Positions 1 through 7,335 of a stretch of 11,806 nucleotides of DNA are shown here, one piece after another (positions within the stretch are counted from its first letter, which is position 1; every line of letters begins with the position of its first letter). Below the pieces are notes generated by a model. It searched no databases and had not been told where the DNA came from. It worked only from the letters and a program-made list of their open reading frames with translations. Source of the stretch: Acanthamoeba sp. SK_2022b (lineage: Eukaryota > Discosea > Longamoebia > Acanthamoebidae); the NCBI GenBank assembly GCA_027943245.1, contig JANDJZ010001177.1:1-11806 (forward strand), given 5' to 3'. The position numbers were made by a program, and so were the translations under genes.

Positions 1-28
1 CCCTATGGCAGCCCTTTAGGTCCCTCTT

Positions 29-355
29 TTACGAGGCGAAAACAGCAGGGTGGGAGACGTAGAGGGCGGCCAGGGCGGCCACCTGCTGGCTAGATCGGAA
101 CTGCTTGATGCTCGGGTGGGCCACGTCCTCCAAGTTACGTCGAGGCGAGCCAGACGGCGAAAGGGTGGAATCGTCCTGTTGTGCGGCAAGGTTGGCGATA
201 GCCTGGCGGTCTTCGTCGGTGAGCATGTCGCTCCACCTGTCAATGGCGCCACTGCGAGGCCGGTTCGTTGTCTTGTGGGTGGAGCCGGTGAGCAGTCGTT
301 CAGTGTCCTGGGTCGGAGTGTCCTTCGAGCGGCGGAGTGGGCTGGGCAGCTTCAT
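29..355 (-). CDS. Small basic protein of unknown function, paralog 1 (108 aa, single exon)
   Basis: I do not recognise this protein. It starts MKLPSPLRRSKDTP and ends HPAVFAS before a TAA stop. The N-terminus is basic and proline/serine-rich, the middle holds a short RWSDMLTDEDRQAIANLAAQ segment that may be helical, and the C-terminal third is hydrophobic. It is supported as a real gene by a paralog on the other strand (781-1116). That copy shares the SPLRR-KDTP start, an R/K-W-x-x-(M/L)-L motif, an SPR...D.A.P block, a later R..QQ/Q..A block, and an A-(V/M)-F-A end at almost the same length. The start codon has A at -3. A TATA-like palindrome lies about 68 bp upstream. No signal peptide or membrane segment is evident. 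The reading frame is intact. Function is unknown; I am fairly sure of the coding call only. Confidence 0.72.
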   Translation of the reverse strand: MKLPSPLRRSKDTPTQDTERLLTGSTHKTTNRPRSGAIDRWSDMLTDEDRQAIANLAAQQDDSTLSPSGSPRRNLEDVAHPSIKQFRSSQQVAALAALYVSHPAVFAS

Positions 356-414
356 AATTGTAGTGTGGAGGTTGTGTTGACGTCGGTGGAGAGTCGAGAC
401 TCAAACGCCAGCAG

Positions 415-424
415 CTTTATAAAG
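415..424 (-). promoter_or_regulatory. Candidate TATA box of paralog 1
   Basis: Perfect 10-bp palindrome CTTTATAAAG, about 68 bp upstream of the minus-strand ATG at 355. Its spacing matches the TTTAAAA element of the opposite gene. Because it is palindromic it reads the same on both strands; the assignment to the minus gene rests on distance. Confidence 0.5.
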
Positions 425-713
425 CCTTGAGCGGAGCACCGAGCTCCGAGGGCGGCTCGGGGTCAGTAGTACGCCCGCCAATAGCAGCCGTGCAGTGCAA
501 CGCAGCCAATTCTGTCACGATTGGCAATCCACAGAAAAGTACGGAGATTTCGTAGTGACGTCAACAAGACGCCTTGTTGGTGGCTTTTGTAGCGGTGACG
601 CCGGCCGATCGCTTTCCGTACTGGTAAGTTTCCTTGCAAAAAGGCTCGTGCAAGCGAGCTCAAGGACAGGCCTGATCAGAAGCGGCCACGGAGATCACTA
701 CCCCACTTGCTCC

Positions 714-720
714 TTTAAAA
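714..720 (+). promoter_or_regulatory. Candidate TATA box of paralog 2
   Basis: TTTAAAA about 67 bp upstream of the ATG at 781. It is a degenerate TATA element; the matching distance in the divergent paralog is the main support. Confidence 0.4.
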
Positions 721-780
721 GCGGTCAAGCTCGTGGACTCTTACATCCCAATCGCACTCGCTTACCCTCAGTACAACAGT

Positions 781-1116
781 ATGAGACTGCTTAGCCCACT
801 TCGTCGCAACAAGGACACCCCTCGGACAGTGATTACACTGGCCACCGCCAACGCTCCAGCTGTTGCCAACAGACACGGCGGCCTACGCACCGGCCCACCT
901 GGACCCGGGCTATGCAAGTGGGAAGCACTTCTTCAACTGGCGCTACCCCCCGTGAATGCCAACGCTCGCAAGAGCACCAAGCCCAGTGCCGAGCGGGCCT
1001 CGCCGAGGGAGTTTGGTGACGCCGCCACGCCGCAACTGCGACATGAGAGGAACCGAGCCCAAATCCAGGCCGTTGACAGCTACTTCCGCCAGTCGTCAGG
1101 CGCTATGTTCGCCTGA
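781..1116 (+). CDS. Small basic protein of unknown function, paralog 2 (111 aa, single exon)
   Basis: No known family is recognised. The protein starts MRLLSPLRRNKDTP and ends SSGAMFA before a TGA stop. I chose the ATG at 781 rather than the in-frame ATG at 733 because the N-terminus then aligns with the start of the divergent paralog (29-355). It also has A at -3 and a TATA-like element at a matching distance. Shared blocks are the N-terminal signature, KWEALL, SPREFGDAATPQL, and the R...AQ.QA...Y end. The middle, with a PPGPGLCKW stretch, is not conserved. The two proteins are clearly related but strongly diverged, so this is an old duplication. It is rich in R, P, A and S; there is no signal peptide. 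It may continue a wider family that includes the gene starting at 11735. Confidence 0.7.
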   Translation: MRLLSPLRRNKDTPRTVITLATANAPAVANRHGGLRTGPPGPGLCKWEALLQLALPPVNANARKSTKPSAERASPREFGDAATPQLRHERNRAQIQAVDSYFRQSSGAMFA

Positions 1117-1521
1117 TCTTGAGTGCTATGTACATGATACGAGTTTGATAGCAAACAATGTATCGACCTCGCAGGTCACACACCTCACGACGTACTACTT
1201 GATTGTTCCTTGCTCCCTGATGCTGACGGCACAGAGCTGGTTCTGGCTTTCGCTGCGTCACGTATCTTCTCCCTTCGTATACAGGCTCCACTCGTGACCG
1301 AACTGCGCTTCGGTTTGTCTGCGCAGCTGAGGGCATCGGTCCGGTGCTCCACTCCCGGCCGCGCAAGAAAGGCCCATGGAGACCATGAGAGAAAGGCGGG
1401 ACGAGAGCGGCAAGGGCTCGCGGCAAGGTGGACAAAAGAGAAGCAAAGAGCGAAAGCGAAGGAACGCCAAAGACAAGACGACGCAAACAACGTTGTGCCG
1501 GTGGTGTAAGGGAGCAAATGG
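1117..1521. other. Intergenic region with a purine-rich stretch
   Basis: This 405-bp gap lies between the stops of two convergent genes and so holds both 3' flanks. No AATAAA is obvious for either. Positions about 1370-1480 are strongly purine-rich on the plus strand, which is pyrimidine-rich on the strand of the 1522-1938 gene. A plus-strand open frame at 1210-1509 runs through it and would encode a K/R/E/Q-rich tail, but that composition follows from the purine bias and nothing else supports it. Confidence 0.5.
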
Positions 1522-1938
1522 TTACAACTTGGCTTCCTGGGCAGCGTTCTTAGTGCCCCGAGTCACAAAGTTCTCAAAGGCACGCTTTCCATTTTCCGCA
1601 TCGGTGTGCACGAAGCCCACCTGAAGAGTGCAGCAGTCGCTGAACTTCCAGAGCGGCTGGTCGAGGTCGCTCTCGGAGAAGGCGAACCCGTGGTCGTCGG
1701 TCATCTTCGACTGTCGCAGCTCCCGTCCGAAGCGAGCGCGGACTTCGCGGAGCGGGGTGGCCTTGTCTAGCAGTACCCGACGATAATCGTTGGAGGCGTA
1801 CCCGTGGCTGGTCATGAAGACGTGGACACCGTGTTCGCACTCTACTTCTTCCTTGGCCTTCCCTACTCGTGAAGGCTTTAGCTCTGGAAAGCTGGGAAGA
1901 GGGTTAATCTTAAAAGTCTTATCCACTAGACGGTTCAT
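1522..1938 (-). CDS. Unrecognised 138-aa protein, possible ubiquitin-like (beta-grasp) fold
   Basis: The protein starts MNRLVDKTFKINPLP and ends NAAQEAKL before TAA. The frame stays open upstream to 2169, but I chose the ATG at 1938. It has A at -3, and the 77 codons upstream look like untranslated sequence. That upstream sequence also carries promoter-like elements (CACGTG, inverted CCAAT). Roughly residues 37-110 can be read as strand (VHVFMTS), strand (YRRVLLD), helix (TPLREVRARFGREL), strand (GFAFSE), then WKFSD and a last strand (CTLQVGFV). This order resembles a ubiquitin-like, PB1 or doublecortin fold, but I see no diagnostic motif, so this is inference. The C-terminal 25 residues are charged. 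It is a single exon and lies downstream of UAP1 on the same strand. Confidence 0.65.
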   Translation of the reverse strand: MNRLVDKTFKINPLPSFPELKPSRVGKAKEEVECEHGVHVFMTSHGYASNDYRRVLLDKATPLREVRARFGRELRQSKMTDDHGFAFSESDLDQPLWKFSDCCTLQVGFVHTDAENGKRAFENFVTRGTKNAAQEAKL

Positions 1939-2327
1939 CTTCGTCGCTGTATGACGCTTGAATTGCCGGTCCCCCCTTGGTGGCTGTTCTGTTGAGTGCA
2001 ATTTGATTGGTTGCAAAGAAAGAACAGGGCTTTCACGTGCCGTAGGAGGCCTGTGGCCACAAACAGTGACACAAGTTTGGCGTCTGCGCTCACCACTCGC
2101 AGAGCGTAAAAGCCAATCATTGCTGGCTACAGGCCACTCACCCAGCGCGCTAATGCCGCCTCTTGACAAGTAGCGCCTGTGAGGCGCAGAGCCGCAAGAG
2201 ATGAACGCAGCATCAGCAACATCATCAAGAAGTAGTGCGAAGCTGGTGCGCTCACAGTGAGGCGTTGATTATTTCGCTGCTTGCTATAGGTATGTACATC
2301 GAGTAGCTCTCCTACTCCAAGGGTCTA
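1939..2327 (-). promoter_or_regulatory. Upstream region of the 138-aa gene and 3' flank of UAP1
   Basis: A 389-bp interval between two minus-strand genes. It contains an E-box/G-box palindrome CACGTG at 2034-2039 and ATTGG at 2006-2010, which is a CCAAT box on the minus strand, about 70-100 bp from the ATG at 1938. No TATA element was seen. On the minus strand an AATAAT about 60 nt past the UAP1 stop might serve as a poly(A) signal. No other gene was found. Confidence 0.4.
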
Positions 2328-2734
2328 TCAGTTAAAGTGAGGCGCGGCCGGTCCTGAGTCGCGCCCGACCGCATCCATAAAAAAAGGGAGGCCGTAGGTC
2401 TGGCCCTTGACGCCCTCGAGGCCCTCGCCGGCGTAGGACACGAGCGGCGAGATCTCTACCTCGTCCAGCCCAGGCTCCCCGGCTCCGTTGACGGCCCGCG
2501 CGAGGAAGCGGCCGCCGGCGCGGGTGATGTACTGCTTGTGGAGGTTGTAGAGGTCGCGCCGACAGGTCTCGGGGCAGTCCTTGCCCGCGCCCGACGCGTT
2601 CTTGAGCGGCGAGAACTCCTCCTCGCGCACGATCTCGAACGCCACCAACTTGTTGGCGTGCTGCAGGGGTTCAACATGCGATGAGTGAGTTTGTACACGA
2701 ATGACTGTCAATGCGTTGTGTGTATTGTGCGTGC

Positions 2735-2773
<39 letters not shown>

Positions 2774-4485
2774 GAGAGTGGCGACGAACCTCGAACACGT
2801 CGAATATGAACTGTTCGAGCTTGTAGCCGTTATTGACGGTGGCGATCACTGGGTTGCCCTCCTCGTCCGCATAGTGGATCTTCTTGAAGGCCAAGTGATA
2901 ACTAGACGATTCAAGAGAGAGAAAGCCGATTAACCGATCAATCATCACGCGGCCCTCTTGGCGCATCGCTCGCTTCTCGAGGACAGGAGGGAGGGGGGAG
3001 GCACGTACGGCAGGGAGTTGGAGTATTCTCGAGCCGCCTTCTCGAGGAAGTCGATGCGATAGGTGTTCATGCACAGGTGGCCGGCGTTGAACATGAGCTC
3101 GCCTGTCTTCTCGTCCCTCTTGGCGGCCAGCTCCTTGTCGATTTCACTGTACTCGATGACGCCGTACTTGCCGTCCCGCAGGGCGAGAACGCCGACAGCT
3201 TCGTTGGGCGCCGACTGTGCAGGACGAGTAGAGGTGAGCGCAGCGGCGAAGGCGAGACAAGCGACAATCGGTTCGTCGAGTTTAGCGGGAGAGGACGCAG
3301 TCCTACCTTGGGGGCAACCTTGCAGCCTACGTCGGCGGCAGCCTCGTAGAGGAAGCCCAAGAACACGGGGTCCACCATCTTGATGAGGATGTTGTCCACA
3401 CAATACTGAAACATGTACTCCACTCCGTTCTGCCTCATGTCCTGCAGGATTCCCCACTTGTCGAGCGCTATTGCAGCATGTCAGACAACAGTCGATGTTT
3501 TTTCTATAAAAAGAGCCAAGACGCATGCGGCGAGGTGAAAGGAGAGGGAGAGAGAGGTTACCGTGGTAGAGCCCTCCGTTGCCGTCGGGCGCCATGGCGA
3601 CACGCCCAGCAGACTCGAGCATGATGTGGCCCTCTTTGGTGAGGCATGGCAGCAAGCCCTGCTGGAAGAAGATGACGTCCTCCGAGTTGAGGCCGAAGTA
3701 GTTGTGCTCCTTGAAGAAGTTTTGCGTCTTGTCGTCGGTGTCGATGCTGGTCATCACATACCACCGTATCGGTTTGCCTGCGCGTGTACACAACTTCATA
3801 TTAATTTTTTAATTTTTCATTATTCTCTCATAAAAGAATAAAAATTAGTAATTTTGTGCTGTTACTGTTTAAGTTTGATTTAAATGAATGAAAAATTGCA
3901 AAATAGAAAACAACGGTAACGTACAAGGCTTGCCCAACCGGGAAGTAATGAGCTGTTGCAATTTGATCAAGCGCTCCGCCTGAATTTGGAAGAGGGACCT
4001 GTGCGAGAGGAGGCCGATGTCCACGGTTCCCTTGGGGTCGGTACAGCCCAACCGCGTGCCCTGACCACCCGCTACAACCAGCGCAGCCACCTTGCCCTCG
4101 GCAATCTTTTGGAACCCGAGCTCCTCCCACCGTGCCCTTTCCTCGGCCTTGGCCTCTGAGATCTTTACGGACGCCTGGACAGGCTCAATCCTCACCGAGT
4201 TCTGACCCTCTGTGCCTAGAGTGTAGCGGAGAAGCGTCAGCTTTGGATTGTGAAGGATTCTACACAGAGAATTCGAGGGAGAGACCCAAAAGGGACTGGT
4301 TACGTACTTGGCTGAGTAGCGGCGGCGTACTTCTTGGCGAGACCCTCGACATCGATGCTCTGCAGCTGTTCATAAAAGGAGACTTTCTCCTCTTCGTTCA
4401 GCTTCTCCTCGAAGCGAAAGACCTGTCCCTGTCCGGCGGATGTGTACAAATCCTTCAATTTCTTGTAATCTAGCGATGAAGCCAT
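2328..4485 (-). CDS. UAP1: UDP-N-acetylhexosamine (UDP-GlcNAc) pyrophosphorylase, seven exons, 498 aa
   Basis: Converts UTP and GlcNAc-1-phosphate to UDP-GlcNAc in the cytosol, feeding N-glycans, GPI anchors and amino-sugar polymers. Exons on the minus strand: 4485-4308, 4215-3925, 3777-3562, 3467-3307, 3214-3009, 2901-2790, 2660-2328; phases agree at all six junctions. The protein carries the nucleotide-binding loop GGQGTRLG (about 109-116), WYVMTS (162-167), FFQQG, MAPDGNGGLY (218-227), YCVDNIL, EFSPLKN (403-409) and SPLVSYAGEGLE (459-470), the hallmarks of eukaryotic UAP. Length is normal for the family. The N-terminal helical segment starts MASSLDYKKLKDLY; this ATG has A at -3. Donors are GTACGT three times plus GTAACC, GTAGGA and GTTCGT. 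Intron 2 (3778-3924) is AT-rich; intron 6 holds a CT/CA tract. The first acceptor could also be 6 nt further in, a two-codon difference. No frameshift or lost key motif was seen. Confidence 0.95.
2735..2772. repeat. (GT)8(GA)11 compound microsatellite in UAP1 intron 6
   Basis: GT repeats at 2735-2750 run directly into GA repeats at 2751-2772. The transcript is on the minus strand, so the RNA reads (CU)n then (CA)n. The tract starts about 17 nt inside the intron from the donor at 2789. Confidence 0.95.
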
Positions 4486-4796
4486 CCTCTCTTGTTTTGC
4501 TTCTCCTCCTTCTCTTACGTTATGTGTTGGTCGCTTGGGTATCTTTTCGTCTGTCGTGGGGCTCTGCATGCGAAGTGGGGGACGTTACTCTGGCGTCCTT
4601 TCGCTCTGAGCGGCCAGGTGGCAAACCCCTGAACTTGCCCCGCAGAGCGTTGCGTCCACCCCACCAAAGCCAGGCGTATCCGTGACTTTCCGAAGCCCTT
4701 CTACCTATTTCGAAACGATTTCGAAACGTTCCAAACTAAATCGTTTCGAATTTCATAATTAATAATTGTATTGGGTGGTAAATGACGGAGTAGCAC
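4486..4796. promoter_or_regulatory. Divergent promoter region between UAP1 and the first F-box/LRR gene
   Basis: 311 bp between two divergent starts. The UAP1 side is GC-rich and has no clear TATA box. The F-box side, from about 4705 to 4775, turns AT-rich and holds a 13-bp inverted repeat and an 11-bp tandem repeat (separate entry), then AATTAATAATTGTATT. A three-codon upstream reading frame (ATG ACG GAG TAG, 4782-4793) ends 3 nt before the F-box ATG; the downstream paralog lacks its ATG. Confidence 0.5.
4707..4750. repeat. Tandem and inverted TTCGAA-containing repeats
   Basis: An exact 11-bp tandem repeat, ATTTCGAAACG, occupies 4707-4717 and 4718-4728. A perfect 13-bp inverted repeat pairs 4709-4721 (TTCGAAACGATTT) with 4738-4750 (AAATCGTTTCGAA) across a 16-bp spacer. 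The block holds three TTCGAA hexamers and sits about 45-90 bp upstream of the F-box ATG at 4797. It could be an operator for a dimeric factor; the factor is unknown. The same block is absent upstream of the second F-box gene. Confidence 0.8.
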
Positions 4797-6422
4797 ATGG
4801 TGATGACGGAGGTGGAGGGAGGAGGCGAGGACGTGGCGCAGTGGCTGCCCGCCGAGCTGTGGGCCATGGTGTGCGGCTATCTGGGCACGGGCGACCTCAC
4901 ACGCCTCAGCGCCACGTGCTGGTACCTGCGCTCCCACGTCCTTGCCAAAGTGCGCCACCACACCTCCACCCCTCTCGGTACCTTTATCCCTCCTACCTTG
5001 TCCATTCTTATTTATCACAATTTTGTGCTTTTCTTAATTAAAAATATTGCTGGTGGGCAGGGCTGGTCACGCGACTTAGAAGCATGAGGCAGGTGCTCGA
5101 GTTCACATCGACGTGGCTCTCGCTCGTGTCGCTCGATCTCTCCGCCTGGGACACCTTCACCGACTCGGTACCTCTCCCCTCGTAATCGTTGTTACGGCCA
5201 TATCTGACCGCATTCTGATGACCATGGTTGGCGCCAAACCAAACTAGCTGGTGGCACACTTGCCGGAAACGCTGGAGAGCCTGTCGGTGAGCCACACCTC
5301 CATCACCAATCGTGGTAAGCACCAGCGGGTCGTGTGGTGGTGGGGCAAAGCCACGTCGGTCATTATTATATTGGTCACACGCCATGCCGAATTGGGGGGC
5401 TGGTTGCGGTGGCAGGACTGGCGCGGCTGCCGCTGAGCCTCATGACGCTCGACATTAGCGCCACGGAGGTGACTGGCGGCGGACTGCGATGGTTGAGTCG
5501 ACTGACGTGTCTGCGCGAGCTCAAGATGTCGCTGATCGGTGGCCTGTCGGCCTCGCACCTCCGGGTGAGCCCTCCTCACCACAATCTCTCCACCACAACG
5601 ACAACAGCCAACGCTAATAATCAGCGAGGGGAAAGAACTGAATGGTGCTGTGCTGTTATATCAGTGGCTCCCAACAAGTGTGGAAGCACTGGACCTCTCC
5701 AACTGCTCCGGGCCATTGACCGAGTCGCAACTCAGTACGTGCCAGGTTGCACGGCAACATACACCACTGTGGTAACCGCTCAAGGAAACTGCCAAAAGAA
5801 CACCACCTTGTTCTTGTATGCATTTGCAGTCGCAACCTCACTCACAAGGGGCAATCCCACAGGTGCCGTTAAAGATACGGCCCTGCTCCACGTGCCCTGG
5901 CCGCCAGCGCTTCGTGAGCTCAATCTCTCCGGCGCGCTCCTGAGCTTTGCTCAGTTCTACGGTAGAGCTGTCCGCCTACCCCTCTCCGCTTTCTCCCAAT
6001 GCATTCACTCAACGCTCACGCGCGTGAATGGCGCGGGCGCAGGCATGCCGTCGACGCTGGAAAGGCTCGACCTCTCCCGCTGCACGCTGATGCCGTACTG
6101 TGTGGACCTGGACGAGTGTGTGCCACGCTTGCAGACCCTTTGTGCCGCCCACACCACCATGGACTACTGGGCGCGCTCTCACTACAACGTCTCGCCACAT
6201 TTATGGTACGCCTGGCGCGCAAAGTCACGCACACAAGCCACACGCTGCTGCTCTCACCAGCCAACCCGCACGCACGACCCGGCAGGAGCCTTCCGTCGCA
6301 TCTCAGGTCGTTGTCGTTCGCGTACGCCCGCCAACTCAGCGAAGCAAGCGACTGGCATTTGTCGTTCCTGCCCACGTCCATCACCTCGCTTGACCTTTCC
6401 TACACTCCCCTGGCTCATGTAC

Positions 6423-6479
<57 letters not shown>

Positions 6480-7139
6480 ACACACCCACACACCCACACA
6501 CCCACACACCCACACACACCGCAAACACTACACAAACAATAACACATACCACATATCACCTCTTTTGTTGGCTCGTTGGCCTGGACCGCTCGCTCACCTT
6601 CCTCACACTAACAACCAATCAACCAACCAACGGCTATTTTGAACGTGCCCGCACGCCAGTCGCAACAGGCGTGGGAGCCGTGGGAAAGCAGCGGTTGGTG
6701 GTTTAACTCGCTGCCCAAACGGCTGCCCCATCTCCGCTCGCTCGACCTCACCGTGGCGTTCGGCACCAGTCCGCGATGTCTACAGGTTTCGTGCACGTGC
6801 CGCACATGTGCGCGTGGCTAATTGTTAGGGACAACGTCGATGACGCCCTTATGTGGTTGGTGGGCGTCGATAGGTCATGCTAGTGAACGGCATGAGTTGA
6901 GTCAACCTCCGGTCGAGCGACCTGTGGCGCCTCGAGAGGAAGACGACCAATGGCGAACCTTCATCAAGCTGTGCGCGAAAGAGCGCACACGAATCACGTG
7001 GGGCGAGCTGGATGATAGCGACGACCACAGTGGCCAAGTCAAAGAGGAGGAACAACTGTGGATCGACAACGGTGGCGACGACGACGAAGACTACGAAGAC
7101 GACGATGCGCAAGGCAGTCTTCTCTTCATGGGCTGGTGA
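4797..7139 (+). CDS. F-box and leucine-rich-repeat protein, tandem copy A, ten exons (last-exon phase problem)
   Basis: Probable substrate receptor of an SCF (Skp1-Cullin-F-box) ubiquitin ligase. Exons: 4797-4977, 5061-5167, 5248-5314, 5416-5564, 5665-5734, 5863-5961, 6043-6205, 6286-6418, 6660-6785, then 6874 or 6897 to 7139. Residues 16-46 form an F-box (WLPAELWAMVCGYL, then DLTRLSATCWYLRS). Irregular LRRs follow, roughly one per exon: LVSLDLS, LESLSVSHTSI, LMTLDISATEV, LRELKMS, VEALDLSNCS, LRELNLSGALL, LERLDLSRCTL, ITSLDLSYTPL, LRSLDLT. Exons 1-9 total 1095 nt (365 codons) and match copy B in phase. Joining exon 9 to the acceptor homologous to B's (6874) gives eight codons, then TGA at 6898-6900. 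An AG at 6895-6896 would restore the frame through to the acidic tail (445 aa). Starting at the second ATG (4803) is possible because the first has C at -3. Confidence 0.85.
6424..6516. repeat. (AC)27 microsatellite followed by an 8-bp CCCACACA minisatellite
   Basis: Uninterrupted AC from 6424 to 6477, then CCC triplets at 6477, 6485, 6493, 6501 and 6509, which is five units of period 8. It lies in intron 8 of F-box copy A, starting 5 nt after the 5' splice site at 6419. Translated frames across it, giving His-Thr repeats, are artefacts. Confidence 0.95.
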
Positions 7140-7335
7140 CAGGCTCCCCTTGCCAAGCAGGAGGGAGTGTGTCCCATAAGTTCAGGTTGACGCTCTGTTT
7201 TCTGGGAGCAACCATGAACCAGGAATGTAATAAACTTTTCTCTGATGTTTTTTATAACGCCGGAGGTTAAACAAGAGGCCAAACACAGGAGAGGCACGCT
7301 TTGTTTCTTTTTGGTCGGACGGCGAGGAGTAGCAC
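7140..7335 (+). other. 3' flank of F-box copy A and upstream region of copy B
   Basis: 196 bp between the tandem copies. AATAAA at 7229-7234, about 90 nt past the stop of copy A, is a good poly(A) signal candidate. Similarity to the upstream region of copy A begins only about 11 bp before the copy B start (GGAGTAGCAC before ATG), so the promoters are not obviously duplicated. Confidence 0.55.

Larger units (their letters stand above)
356..780. promoter_or_regulatory. Bidirectional promoter region between the divergent small paralogs
   Basis: This 425-bp stretch separates two divergently transcribed paralogs. Seen directly: a palindromic CTTTATAAAG at 415-424 (candidate TATA box of the minus gene), TTTAAAA at 714-720 (candidate TATA box of the plus gene), a full cAMP-response-type palindrome TGACGTCA at 556-563 almost at the midpoint, and a related TTGACGTCGG at 377-386. 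Both TATA-like elements sit about 67-68 bp from their ATG. No convincing gene was found here; the short open frames on both strands have no recognisable content. Confidence 0.55.

Noticed and set aside
495..794. Plus-strand open frame, with a GGTAAGT donor-like site near 623, in the bidirectional promoter
   Set aside because: No recognisable protein and no matching exon. It overlaps the TATA region and start of paralog 2 in a different frame.
1210..1509. Possible plus-strand gene with a K/R/E-rich coiled-coil-like tail
   Set aside because: The tail follows from a purine-rich stretch. No homolog, promoter or splice support was seen, and it lies between two convergent genes.
1939..2169. N-terminal extension of the 138-aa protein to the ATG at 2169
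   Set aside because: The frame is open but the 77 residues are of odd composition. The segment carries CACGTG and CCAAT elements, and the internal ATG has a good context.
4707..4750. Heat-shock element
   Set aside because: The TTC and GAA units do not keep the 5-bp alternating spacing of a heat-shock element, so I describe only the repeats.
5823..5862. Alternative acceptor (TTTGCAG, 5823-5829) for exon 6 of F-box copy A
   Set aside because: It would add residues absent from copy B. The acceptor at 5861-5862 matches the B junction in position and phase.
5334..6542. Long 402-codon plus-strand open frame
   Set aside because: It runs through introns of F-box copy A and ends in His-Thr repeats from the CA tract. 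The paralog shows that the exons switch frame, so it is an artefact.
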